From: Bacteroidia bacterium
Lineage (GTDB): Bacteria > Bacteroidota > Bacteroidia > J057 > JANWXU01
Length of the DNA stretch: 64,000 nucleotides
Assembly: GCA_025057395.1 (NCBI GenBank)
Contig: JANWXU010000002.1
Span: 23,743 to 87,742 of the forward strand
Reading direction: 5' to 3'
In this document: one piece after another, positions 1-9,950 of the stretch
Layout: every line of letters starts with the position of its first letter
How positions within the stretch are numbered: position 1 is the stretch's first letter
Notes under the pieces: model-generated
The model's input: the letters and a program-made list of their open reading frames with translations, nothing else
Database searches by the model: none
What the model was told of the DNA's origin: nothing
Translations under genes and position numbers: made by a program

Positions 1-3
1 ACG

Positions 4-3000
4 GTGCATCCTAATCCTAGTGTAACGGTGCTTGCAGATAAGGTAGGACCCTATTGTGACGGAGAAACAGTAACCCTTATTGCAACTACTAATCCACCAA
101 TAACAGGAGCTACTTACACATGGTTGAATGCTACTAACCAAACAGTAGCAAGTGGAACCAGTAATTCGTATTCTTTTGTAGCAAGAAATACTACTGCAGG
201 TAACTATACTGTGCGTATTACGCAGCCCACTACTCCTACTACTCCACCCGGACCCGCAGCTGCTTGTACTACAAGTGGTAGTATTGCAGTACAAGTAAAT
301 CAACCCGTAGTTCTAACTTTAGGTACGGTAAATAATTTGCGCCAATACTGTGCAGGCGGTACTATTACTTTTACTGTTACACCTAGTGGTGCCAATCCTC
401 CCGTAAATACACGCTATTTCTGGAGTGGGCCTAGTGGAGTAGTAATAGATCCTATACAAACTCCTACGCTTAGTAATATTACTCAAGCTAATAGTGGTAC
501 TTACACAATGGAATATGAAATTCCAGGCTGTGGTAGGTTCAGTGCAGGTGCAGTTACTCTTCAAGTGTTGCCTGCCATTACAGCGAGTATAGAGCCTATT
601 GGCCCCTTATGTGTGGGAAGCTCCTTAGCCCTTACGCCAGTTTCAAATATTAATCTTAATGATCCATCGGTAAATATTAATTGGAGTGGTCCTAACAACT
701 TTACAAGTACGCTTCGTAGCCCGGTTATTAGTGCAGTGCGTACCCAAAATGCGGGAATATACACGCTTACTATTACAAGGCAAGGTTGTTTGCCGGGCAC
801 TTTTACATTCCCTGTAACTATTAATAGTGTACCCAATGCCGGCATTAAACCTGAGCAAAAAGAAATTTGTACGGGTGCTACCTTATCTTTTGAGGTTGAC
901 GCTAACAAAAATACTACTGCTGTAGAAACAATACCTTTTGCTACTTATCGCTGGAGCGGACCAGGTGGATTTAATTCTACGGAGCGTAACGTAGTGATCA
1001 ATAATGTGGATCTAAACCGGAGGGGCACATATTCTGTGATTGTAAGTATACCCGGCTGCCGAGATACGTTGTTAACCCATACGGTTGAGCAAATAATTCC
1101 TCAGCCTGTCTTAAGCTTGCCTAGCAGAGTAGGACCTATTTGCGAGGGGCAAACAGTCCAACTAACCGTAACAGGAGGGCCTCAGGGTATTAATACCTAT
1201 ATTTGGAAGAATCCTAATGCTCTCCAGCTACCCTGTCGTAGTGCAGATTGTGTAATAAGTACGCCTATATCAGGTACTTACACAGTGGAGTTAGACTTAG
1301 AAAAGCCAGGATGCACTGTTGCAAGGGCAAGCACGGAGGTAATAGTGAATCCAAGACCTAAAGAACCAGGTATACAATCACCAAGGTTTGTGTGTAATAA
1401 TAGTCAGCTGAGTTTAGCAGCAAATCCTTCACCTTCTACAAGTACCAAATATATTTGGAATGTTCCAGGAGGAAGAACATATACTATTGATAATAATGCA
1501 TTTGTGAATATTCCAGCAGCAGACGTACGCTCAGGGATATATACTTTAACGGTCGAAGTTGAGGGATGTCCTCCTCTAGTAAGTACTTTTGAAGTTCGGC
1601 AGGTGAATAGACCTACTATATCTTTACCTCCAAGTGTTACCCTTTGTGAAGGCCAACCATTTACCCTAGAAATTAATCCGCCGGTTGCGGGGGCTACTTA
1701 TGCTTGGAGTGGTCCTAATAATTTTAGCGCTTCAACAGCGCTCATTAGTATACCCTCTGTTACAACCGCTAGCCAGGGAGATTATAGAGTAAGGGTAAGT
1801 TTAGTAGGGTGTGGTGATTTTGATGCGTCTACTAATTTAAGAGTAAACCGCCAGCCTACAAGGCAAACAATTACAGCTAATACCCCTATTTGTGCAGGTA
1901 TAGATTTACAGTTGGGTATTCCAGGGCAGTTAGGAGCTAGCTATCAGTGGGCAGGGCCAGGAGGCTTTACTTCAACGGAGCAAAATCCTAGAGTGCCGGC
2001 AGAAAGGGTTCAAACAGGACAATATGTAGTTACTACTTCAGTACCTCAATGCAGTAGCCGTACAGATACGATTAATGTGCTACGTTTTGACCCTTCTATT
2101 GTTCAGGTTGCCCCTGTTCCACCTATCTGTAAGGGGGGAACTATAGAATTAAAAGCTCCCTCTATACCAGGGGCAGGTTATATTTGGCGAGGACCGGGCA
2201 TAAGAACGGGTACCATTAATACTAATCCTACTTTGAATATTTCTCAGGCTGAGCAGAATTTTAGTGGACGTTATTCTCTAGAGGTAAGTTTACCAGGTTG
2301 TGGTCCTGTAACAAGGACAATAGACGTAGTAGTAAATGACCCGGTAGAAGGACTAAGGATTATTAATAATAGCCCTTACTGCTCTAATAGCGAAGTATCG
2401 CTTGTATCTCAGGCTACTAAAGATAACAATAGCGCAATTTATGAATGGAGCATCCCGGCAGGCTCTGCTAAAATACAGGGTCGTATAATTTCTTTGCCAA
2501 GAGGAAGCGCGCCACAGGGTATCTATACTTTAACGGTAAGTGTACCCGGGTGTACGGCTATTGTTGAAACTACGGAAGTGAAAATTAGTCCCTTGCCAGT
2601 AGACCCAAGACCAGTAGTTAATAGTCCTGCTTGTGAAGGAAGTATTCTTAATTTTATAGCAGCAGGGGTAGCGGGGACTAGCTTTACTTGGACGGCGCCT
2701 GATGGTAGAACCACATATACTCAACAAAATATACAAGTTCCTGCAACGACCCAGAATTCAGGTGTATGGCAAGTTACAGCTAGTTCTCCGGGTTGCCCTT
2801 CTGTAACAAGTACTGTCTCAGCTGTTGTTAATAAGGTAAATGGAACTCCTGCTATTGTAGCGAGCTCTCCGGTTTGTGTAGGAGGAAGTGTAAATTTAAG
2901 GGTAGAACCTGAGCAGATAGGGGGTACTACTTACAGTTGGGTAGGTCCTAATAATTTTTCCAGTAATTTAGTAACTCCTACTATTAGCAACTTAACAACC

Positions 3001-6000
3001 AATGCTAGTGGGGCTTATTCTGTTACTATTACTGTACCGGGGTGCCAACCCGTACAAGTGGTAGGACAAGTATTAGTGAATAATGCAATTAATTTAAGTG
3101 CTATCCAAAATAACTATGATTTTTGCCAGGGTTCTACAATAAGTATAGCAGCGCCTAATATTGATGGTGCTACTTATATTTGGACTTTACCTAATGGTAC
3201 TACTCAAAATAATCCTACACTCAATGTAGCAGCAACTTCTAACAACGCAGGAAGCTATTCGCTAAGGGTAAATGTACCAGGTTGCGGCGAAGCAACTCGC
3301 AGCTTCACAATTCGAGTAAATGAAAGGCCACAGTCTATTAACCTTGTTTATGCCGATAATATATGTTTGGGTAATTCACAACCTTTAACTGCTCCAGAGT
3401 TTGTGACAGGTACTACTTATGCCTGGAGCGGTCCAGCAAGTTTTTCTTCTACCAATCGTGCCCCTGTTGTTACTTTTGATAATTTGAATAAAGCAGGAGT
3501 TTATACTGTTATTGTAACCGTTCCGGGGTGCTTGGCAAGTAGTGCCACTGCTAATATAAAGGTAAATACACCACCCCCTAGTTTTAGTTTTCCGTCTAGC
3601 GTTTTTCTATGCGAGGGGCAGTCTCAAGTGCTATCAGGTCCCTCCGTACCAGAAGCTACATATAGCTGGGAGGTACCTTCAGGAGCAGCTCCGGGTGGCA
3701 ACAATCCTAACTATAATTTACAAGCTCCAAATGTAAGGCCAGGTCGTTATCGTTTAACGGTGAATGTTCCAGGCTGTGCCCCTGTAACAGCAAGTACTGA
3801 GGTGCTATTAATAAGAAGGGCAGAAAGACCAATAGTTTCAACTAATTCGCCTGTTTGTGTAGGAGGCGCTTTGAATTTAACAGTTACTAATGAGCAACCA
3901 GGTGTTACCTACCGATGGAATGGGCCGGGCGGATGGGTAGTAAATTCACCCTTTGCTGAGCGTAGAAATATTACGCTTGCGGATGAAGGTACCTATCAAG
4001 TAATTGCCACGGCTGCAGGTTGTAATGCTGAAACCACAAACGTGGATATTGTAGTTAATGCAGCGCCTTCCATTCCAAATTTTGCACCTATAGAAGCTTG
4101 TGAAAGGAGCTCTTTTACTATTTCAGCTCCAACTTTCAAAAATGCTACCTATAGCTGGAATGGTCCTGCAGGAGAGCAAAGTAGTCAAAATTATGTGCGT
4201 AACGATGCCAGAATTACAGATTCGGGAATTTATAGCTTGACAATATCAGTTCCGGGTTGCTCTTCCGTTGCGGGTAGTGTACAAGTTACGGTAAATAGAC
4301 CTTTACCTACAGATGCTCGAGCAACTTCCAATTCACCTGCGTGTGAGGGGGGAGCCCTTTCTTTGAGTGTAACGGGCGTAGCGCGTGCAACTTATAGTTG
4401 GAGTGGACCTTATGCATTTGATCCTATTACTCGATCGCAACAGACCCCTATATTGAACAATATAACTACAGCTAATAGTGGCAGGTATACAGTAAGAGTA
4501 CAAGTACCAGGCTGTAGCGATGTAGTACTTAGTACCGACGTAGTTATTAATGCTCTACCACCGATAAATATTGTAACTAATTCGCCTGTTTGCGAAGGAA
4601 ACAATATACTGCTTACTGCTACTGCTGTCAATGGCGCGCAATACACGTGGAGTGGTAGAGGAGTCACACCGGGTGTAAATAGAAATGCTATAAGTATAGT
4701 TGCCGCACCAGCTTCTACAGGAGGAAATTATACGGTAGAAGTAGAAGTACAGGGATGTGGTAGGCGTACAGCCAGTGCAGTGGTAGAAGTATTTCCAAGG
4801 CCGGTTGCCCCAGCTATAAAGGCAAATACGCCTTTATGTAGCGGAGGTACTTTGCAGTTCACGATAACTCCCTCGCAGGGTGCTAGCTATCGATGGAGCG
4901 GCCCAGGTGGTTTCCAATCTACTTTGCAAAATCCTACTATTCCATTTGCAACTACAGCTAATGCAGGCCGCTATACCGTGGAGGTACAGGTGCCAGGGTG
5001 TACGCCTATTACAGAAAGCATAGATGTTGTGGTAGAATCAGGAGTACCTGCTAATTTTAGTCTTAGTAGTAATTCGCCTATATGCGGAAATACGCCAATA
5101 ATATTAACAGCTTCTCCTAGCATTTCGGGGGCTCTATATGTTTGGCGTAGTCCAGGATTTTTTGACGCTGATACTAGTCGAAGCAATTCTTACACTGTTC
5201 CAGAATTCCGAAGGAGAAGTGGAGTATATCAGGTAGAAGTATTATTACCAGGGTGTAATAACCGAATTGCTACTACTACTGTTGTTATTAATGATAGTGC
5301 TAAAGCTAGAGGCTTTGCTAATGCTACTCCACGTTCGCCCATTTGCAGGGGAGATCTCTTACGGCTCTTTGCAGAGGGAGTAGCAGGTGCTAGGTATGAG
5401 TGGGTAAGTCCAAAGGGTAGGCGTTACCTTACGCAGAATCCTATACTGCGTACAGATACTGTTGATGCTAGTGGTAGATGGTTATTAATAGTAACAGTAC
5501 CGGGTTGTGTAAAGGCAGATACTCAAAGAGTAGATGTGCTGGTAAATACTGCGATAGACCCTGCTCCGGTTTCGAATGCTCCTCTTTGTCAAGGGCAAAA
5601 ATTAGTCTTAACTGCTGCGGCAGGTCCTGTGGGTACCACTTATTTGTGGAAAGGACCCGAAGCGTTTGAGGCAAGTGGCACTCGGCGTACTGTAGAGGAC
5701 GATGACCCCGTAGCAGGAATTTATACTGTAACCGTAACTGTTCCTGGCTGTAGTGCAGTAACACGTACCATCAATATTCAAGTCTTTCCTTCGCTTGCAA
5801 ACCCGGTGGTAATACCTTCCAACGATACTTTAGTTTGCTCAGGGGCAAGTGTACAATTGCGAGTACGCACTACCGTACCTAATCCATTTGCTTCTTATCT
5901 CTGGACAGGACCCAATGGTTTTGTAAGCACCGATGCCGCACCTATAATTGAAGCAGTGAATAACCTGCAAGATGGTGTATATACTGTAACGGTAAAGATT

Positions 6001-9000
6001 CCTGGTTGTGTAGATTATCAAGCTACTACAGGATTGATTCGTATAGTTCGCCGTCCGGTTGGATTAGCAGCTGGCAATAATGGACCCTTATGTGAAAATG
6101 CGACACTTAATCTTACGGTAACAGAGTGGGAGGGCGCTAGCTATAGATGGCAAGGACCAGCGGGCTTTACAAGTACAGATCCTCGCCCTATACTGTTTGC
6201 GGTGAATTCTGCTAATAGTGGAGCTTATTCGGTAGAAGTATCTGTATTAGGCTGCCCTGTACAAACCCTGGTTACTAATGTATTAGTAAGCGAGCAACCC
6301 CGTTTGAATTTGAGTAATGTGCGGAGCAATTCGCCGGTATGCGCAGGGCAGATATTACGCTTTACGGCGCCCTTCTATGCAAATGCACGCTATAGCTGGA
6401 GTGGCCCTAATGGTTTTAGTTCTACGCAGCAAAATCCTGTAATAAATGGTGCAACAATTAATAATGCTGGGCGTTATATTTTAACGGTAAGTACCCCGGG
6501 TTGTATTCCTTCTGCAATAGGGTTAGAGGTAGCTGTAAATGCGCTTCCACCTAATTTACAGATAACTAGCAATTCTCCGCTTTGCGTAGGAGGCACGCTC
6601 CGACTTACGGCTACGGGTATGCCCGCAAACGCTACCATTAATTGGAGTGGTCCTAATGGGTTCTACAGCAGTGTACTTGACCCGCTAGTATTCATTGCAG
6701 ACGAAACGTTTGGAGGTACTTATAATGCAAGTATTTTGTTACCGGGTTGTACACCTTTTGTAATACCTACCATAGTAGAAGTATCGCCCAAACCTGTGCC
6801 CAATGCTAGAAGTAATTCTCCTATTTGTGCAGCTAGCCGTCTAAGATTAACAGCAGATTTTTATCCTGATGGTACATATCGTTGGACAGGACCGGCAGGT
6901 TTCAGCTCTACCGAAGCGAATCCTGATTTTGTTCCTCTTGGTGCGGGGGCTAGCGGCACTTATACTGTTTCAATTACTCTACCAGGTTGTGAGGCAGTAA
7001 CTGATACGGTAAATGTAGTGGTAAATACGCCGCCTTTAAATGTAGTAGCTACTACTAATGCGCCAATCTGTACGGGTGGTACCCTTACTTTTTCAGCTAC
7101 GCCAGTAGTTAATGCTACTTATGTTTGGGCAGGGCCTAATGCCTTTGCAGCAACGGGTCAAAATCCTATACTTCCTAATGTTACAACCGTTAATAGTGGA
7201 GAATACACGGTAACTGTAATTGTGCCTGGCTGTTTACCCAATACTGCAAGGGTAAATGCTATAGTAAATACAATTACAGGCTTAGTAGCTTCATCTAATA
7301 CACCTATTTGCCAAGGCAATACACTGGAATTGTATGCTACTAATATTCCTGGGGCAAGTTACAGTTGGCGTGGACCAAGTGGATTTACCTCGAATGCTCA
7401 GAATCCTGTGCTTCTAAATGTAACGCCGCCCTTCTCAGGTACTTACACTTTACAGGTCATAGTGCCAGGATGTACTTCTACTACTACCACAGAGGTTATT
7501 ATAAATTCTTTGCCTCTCAATATTAGGGCGGTAAATAATGGACCGTTATGCAGTGGTAGTACTTTGCAATTAGGAGTAGACAATGTACCAGGGGCAAGGT
7601 ATAGTTGGAGCGGTCCTGATGGCTTTAGTTCAGCTTTTCAAAGTCCTAGTTTAGGGAATGTTACTACTGTGAATGCAGGCATATATACTGTTAGTGTAGT
7701 GGTGCCTGGCTGTGCGCCTGTAACTACTACAACTGAGGTTCGAATAAACACGCGTCCTATGGTAGTAGCCGGTAGCAACTCCCCAGTGTGTTTTGGTAAT
7801 GTACTTAATTTACAGGCAACAACGATTCTGGGAGCAAGTTATGCTTGGCGTGGGCCTAATGGCTTTGAATCTAATATTCAAAACCCTATTATTTCGGGGG
7901 TGAATACCCTGGCTAGCGGTATCTATACAGTTTCTGTAAGTGTACCCGGCTGTGAAGCAGTAGAGGCTACTACAGAAGTAGTAATTAATAGGCTGTATAC
8001 TTCTAATCCTATTCTATCCAATTCGCCTGTGTGTGTAGGAAGTAACCTTAGTCTATCGCTAGTTACAGTGTTACCGGGTGCAAACTATAGTTGGAATGGG
8101 CCGGGTGGCTTAACGCTCAATGGAGCGAATGTAAGCTTACCTGCAACCTTAGCTTTAGCAGGAGACTGGATTTTACAGGTGAATAGCCTAGGTTGTTCTC
8201 CCCAATCGTATAGGACAAGTGTAGTGGTAGTAGCTCCCTCGAATCCGCAGCTAAGTTATAATCAACCTTTATGTGAGGGCTCTACTTTGATGCTCACAGC
8301 TACGGGTGTAGTAGGGGGTGCAAGGTATAATTGGAGTGGACCAGGCGGTTGGAGTTCTACGATGGCAAGTCCAATGTTAGAAAAAGTTTCGACCTTTAAT
8401 AGTGGGGTATATCGCCTTGTGATTGAAGATGCTGTTTGTGGTATTTCCGAAGCTCAAATTCCAGTGATAGTGACGCCGCGTAGCACAGCAATAGCTACGC
8501 CTCTTGTTAGTAATTTGAATGCTTGTGCAGGGCAGAGCGTAAGTATTCCTGTAGAGTTGAGTGGCCAGGCTCCATGGAGTTTGAGTTATAGTATCAATGG
8601 GGGAGCACCAGTTACAGTAAATGGGATTAATGATTCACCATATAATATTCAGTTTGTAGTAAATAATCCGGGTACTACTCTAGTGAGTCTAGTAGGAGTA
8701 CGTGATAGCCGTGCTTGCAGCGAAGGGATTGCCCGTGGGCAGGTAACAATTACTGTAAGTCCAAGGCCTACCATACAACTAGTTTTAAGAGAGTCTGTGG
8801 ATTGTAATCGTAGAAATGGTACTTTGCAAGTAGCTGTTACAGAGGGGAGCGGCTTTGTATACTCAATTAACGGTGGAGCTTTTGAAAATACTACAGGTAT
8901 TTTTGAAAATTTAGCTCCCGGTATTTATACTATAGCTGCTCGTAACGAGGTATGTCTAGCTACGGCACAGTTCGAAGTGGAGGATTTAAGAGCCGTAACT

Positions 9001-9828
9001 CTTACCTCGATTAATGCTACTGAAAATAGTGCTTTTGTAGCGTGGCAAAGTGTAAGTGGTGCGCAAAGTTATAACTTGCGCTATCGTGTAGTAGGAGCTA
9101 CTTCTTGGCAAACTATAGCGGGTATTACAAGTACTACGCAGATAGTAACCAACCTTCGAGGTAATACGGAGTATGAATTCAGCGTGCAAGCTGTGTGTGC
9201 GGGAGGAATTACAGGTCCATTTTCGGCACCTCGCTCAGTGCGAACTTTGGAGCCTACTTGTCCTCGTCCACGAACCCCGTTTACTATTCAAAACTCTCCT
9301 ACTTCAGTAACGGTACGTTGGGAAGAAGTACCTACTGCTATTTGTTATGCTCTTTCCTACAGAGCCGTAGGGGAAAGTAACTGGATAGATGTATTAATTC
9401 CTGGAACCTCCAATACCTCTTATCAAATCAATAACTTAGTTACGGGTCGAAATTATGAGGTATATCTTCGTTCGATTTGCGGTAGCTGTAGTTTGACCGG
9501 AGGCAATCTATCATTACCTAGTAATATACTAACCTTTACGCCGCAACAAGCACGTTTACAAAGTGGTGGTTGGGTACAAAGCGATGTGACTATTTATCCT
9601 AATCCAAGTAATGGTGTATTTCAGGTTAGATATGTCTTGGATAAAGAGTCGGTAGGTAGAGTCAGTTTAGTGGATCTTTCGGGGAAAGTGGTATTTGAGC
9701 AACAAGTTTATTTGAATGAGGGCGAAAACGAGATAAGCCTTGAAATACCGCAAGCGCAAAAAGGCGTATATCTATTAAGGCTACAAGTTGATGACCAGGT
9801 GTATAGTGCAAAAGTGATGATTGAATAG
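4..9828 (+). CDS. Giant T9SS-sorted Ig-like repeat protein (P1), 5' end outside window
   Basis: Open frame from the window edge; about 34 tandem modules of form N-S-P-x-C-x-G...Y-x-W-x-G-P...G-x-Y-x-V-x-V-x-x-P-G-C; C-terminal fibronectin-III-like segments (CPRPRTPFTIQNSPTSVTVRWEEV) and a T9SS type A-like sorting signal (IYPNPSNGVFQV...GVYLLRLQVDDQVYSAKVMIE). The track start (GTG at 4) is probably not the true start. Confidence 0.93.
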   Translation: MHPNPSVTVLADKVGPYCDGETVTLIATTNPPITGATYTWLNATNQTVASGTSNSYSFVARNTTAGNYTVRITQPTTPTTPPGPAAACTTSGSIAVQVNQPVVLTLGTVNNLRQYCAGGTITFTVTPSGANPPVNTRYFWSGPSGVVIDPIQTPTLSNITQANSGTYTMEYEIPGCGRFSAGAVTLQVLPAITASIEPIGPLCVGSSLALTPVSNINLNDPSVNINWSGPNNFTSTLRSPVISAVRTQNAGIYTLTITRQGCLPGTFTFPVTINSVPNAGIKPEQKEICTGATLSFEVDANKNTTAVETIPFATYRWSGPGGFNSTERNVVINNVDLNRRGTYSVIVSIPGCRDTLLTHTVEQIIPQPVLSLPSRVGPICEGQTVQLTVTGGPQGINTYIWKNPNALQLPCRSADCVISTPISGTYTVELDLEKPGCTVARASTEVIVNPRPKEPGIQSPRFVCNNSQLSLAANPSPSTSTKYIWNVPGGRTYTIDNNAFVNIPAADVRSGIYTLTVEVEGCPPLVSTFEVRQVNRPTISLPPSVTLCEGQPFTLEINPPVAGATYAWSGPNNFSASTALISIPSVTTASQGDYRVRVSLVGCGDFDASTNLRVNRQPTRQTITANTPICAGIDLQLGIPGQLGASYQWAGPGGFTSTEQNPRVPAERVQTGQYVVTTSVPQCSSRTDTINVLRFDPSIVQVAPVPPICKGGTIELKAPSIPGAGYIWRGPGIRTGTINTNPTLNISQAEQNFSGRYSLEVSLPGCGPVTRTIDVVVNDPVEGLRIINNSPYCSNSEVSLVSQATKDNNSAIYEWSIPAGSAKIQGRIISLPRGSAPQGIYTLTVSVPGCTAIVETTEVKISPLPVDPRPVVNSPACEGSILNFIAAGVAGTSFTWTAPDGRTTYTQQNIQVPATTQNSGVWQVTASSPGCPSVTSTVSAVVNKVNGTPAIVASSPVCVGGSVNLRVEPEQIGGTTYSWVGPNNFSSNLVTPTISNLTTNASGAYSVTITVPGCQPVQVVGQVLVNNAINLSAIQNNYDFCQGSTISIAAPNIDGATYIWTLPNGTTQNNPTLNVAATSNNAGSYSLRVNVPGCGEATRSFTIRVNERPQSINLVYADNICLGNSQPLTAPEFVTGTTYAWSGPASFSSTNRAPVVTFDNLNKAGVYTVIVTVPGCLASSATANIKVNTPPPSFSFPSSVFLCEGQSQVLSGPSVPEATYSWEVPSGAAPGGNNPNYNLQAPNVRPGRYRLTVNVPGCAPVTASTEVLLIRRAERPIVSTNSPVCVGGALNLTVTNEQPGVTYRWNGPGGWVVNSPFAERRNITLADEGTYQVIATAAGCNAETTNVDIVVNAAPSIPNFAPIEACERSSFTISAPTFKNATYSWNGPAGEQSSQNYVRNDARITDSGIYSLTISVPGCSSVAGSVQVTVNRPLPTDARATSNSPACEGGALSLSVTGVARATYSWSGPYAFDPITRSQQTPILNNITTANSGRYTVRVQVPGCSDVVLSTDVVINALPPINIVTNSPVCEGNNILLTATAVNGAQYTWSGRGVTPGVNRNAISIVAAPASTGGNYTVEVEVQGCGRRTASAVVEVFPRPVAPAIKANTPLCSGGTLQFTITPSQGASYRWSGPGGFQSTLQNPTIPFATTANAGRYTVEVQVPGCTPITESIDVVVESGVPANFSLSSNSPICGNTPIILTASPSISGALYVWRSPGFFDADTSRSNSYTVPEFRRRSGVYQVEVLLPGCNNRIATTTVVINDSAKARGFANATPRSPICRGDLLRLFAEGVAGARYEWVSPKGRRYLTQNPILRTDTVDASGRWLLIVTVPGCVKADTQRVDVLVNTAIDPAPVSNAPLCQGQKLVLTAAAGPVGTTYLWKGPEAFEASGTRRTVEDDDPVAGIYTVTVTVPGCSAVTRTINIQVFPSLANPVVIPSNDTLVCSGASVQLRVRTTVPNPFASYLWTGPNGFVSTDAAPIIEAVNNLQDGVYTVTVKIPGCVDYQATTGLIRIVRRPVGLAAGNNGPLCENATLNLTVTEWEGASYRWQGPAGFTSTDPRPILFAVNSANSGAYSVEVSVLGCPVQTLVTNVLVSEQPRLNLSNVRSNSPVCAGQILRFTAPFYANARYSWSGPNGFSSTQQNPVINGATINNAGRYILTVSTPGCIPSAIGLEVAVNALPPNLQITSNSPLCVGGTLRLTATGMPANATINWSGPNGFYSSVLDPLVFIADETFGGTYNASILLPGCTPFVIPTIVEVSPKPVPNARSNSPICAASRLRLTADFYPDGTYRWTGPAGFSSTEANPDFVPLGAGASGTYTVSITLPGCEAVTDTVNVVVNTPPLNVVATTNAPICTGGTLTFSATPVVNATYVWAGPNAFAATGQNPILPNVTTVNSGEYTVTVIVPGCLPNTARVNAIVNTITGLVASSNTPICQGNTLELYATNIPGASYSWRGPSGFTSNAQNPVLLNVTPPFSGTYTLQVIVPGCTSTTTTEVIINSLPLNIRAVNNGPLCSGSTLQLGVDNVPGARYSWSGPDGFSSAFQSPSLGNVTTVNAGIYTVSVVVPGCAPVTTTTEVRINTRPMVVAGSNSPVCFGNVLNLQATTILGASYAWRGPNGFESNIQNPIISGVNTLASGIYTVSVSVPGCEAVEATTEVVINRLYTSNPILSNSPVCVGSNLSLSLVTVLPGANYSWNGPGGLTLNGANVSLPATLALAGDWILQVNSLGCSPQSYRTSVVVVAPSNPQLSYNQPLCEGSTLMLTATGVVGGARYNWSGPGGWSSTMASPMLEKVSTFNSGVYRLVIEDAVCGISEAQIPVIVTPRSTAIATPLVSNLNACAGQSVSIPVELSGQAPWSLSYSINGGAPVTVNGINDSPYNIQFVVNNPGTTLVSLVGVRDSRACSEGIARGQVTITVSPRPTIQLVLRESVDCNRRNGTLQVAVTEGSGFVYSINGGAFENTTGIFENLAPGIYTIAARNEVCLATAQFEVEDLRAVTLTSINATENSAFVAWQSVSGAQSYNLRYRVVGATSWQTIAGITSTTQIVTNLRGNTEYEFSVQAVCAGGITGPFSAPRSVRTLEPTCPRPRTPFTIQNSPTSVTVRWEEVPTAICYALSYRAVGESNWIDVLIPGTSNTSYQINNLVTGRNYEVYLRSICGSCSLTGGNLSLPSNILTFTPQQARLQSGGWVQSDVTIYPNPSNGVFQVRYVLDKESVGRVSLVDLSGKVVFEQQVYLNEGENEISLEIPQAQKGVYLLRLQVDDQVYSAKVMIE

Positions 9829-9847
9829 GCTTTTTAAGTGCTTTTGG

Positions 9848-9880
9848 GCCGGGAGAAATATAATTTCTTCCGGCTTTTTT
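9848..9880 (+). terminator. Rho-independent terminator of P1
   Basis: gccgggagaaat-ata-atttcttccggc (12-bp stem with one G-T wobble) followed by TTTTTT, 20 nt after the P1 stop. Confidence 0.85.
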
Positions 9881-9950
9881 GTTTATTAAATTTAATGTTC
9901 TACAACTTAAATTTGTGTAAGAATAAAGGCTTGGATAAAATCAATTTTGA

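Noticed and set aside
319-9380. Many short ORFs on both strands inside P1 (e.g. 561-908 -, 5468-5764 -, 5478-5669 +, 8986-9189 -)
   Set aside because: Fully contained in the convincing P1 frame, with low-complexity out-of-frame composition and no family motifs.
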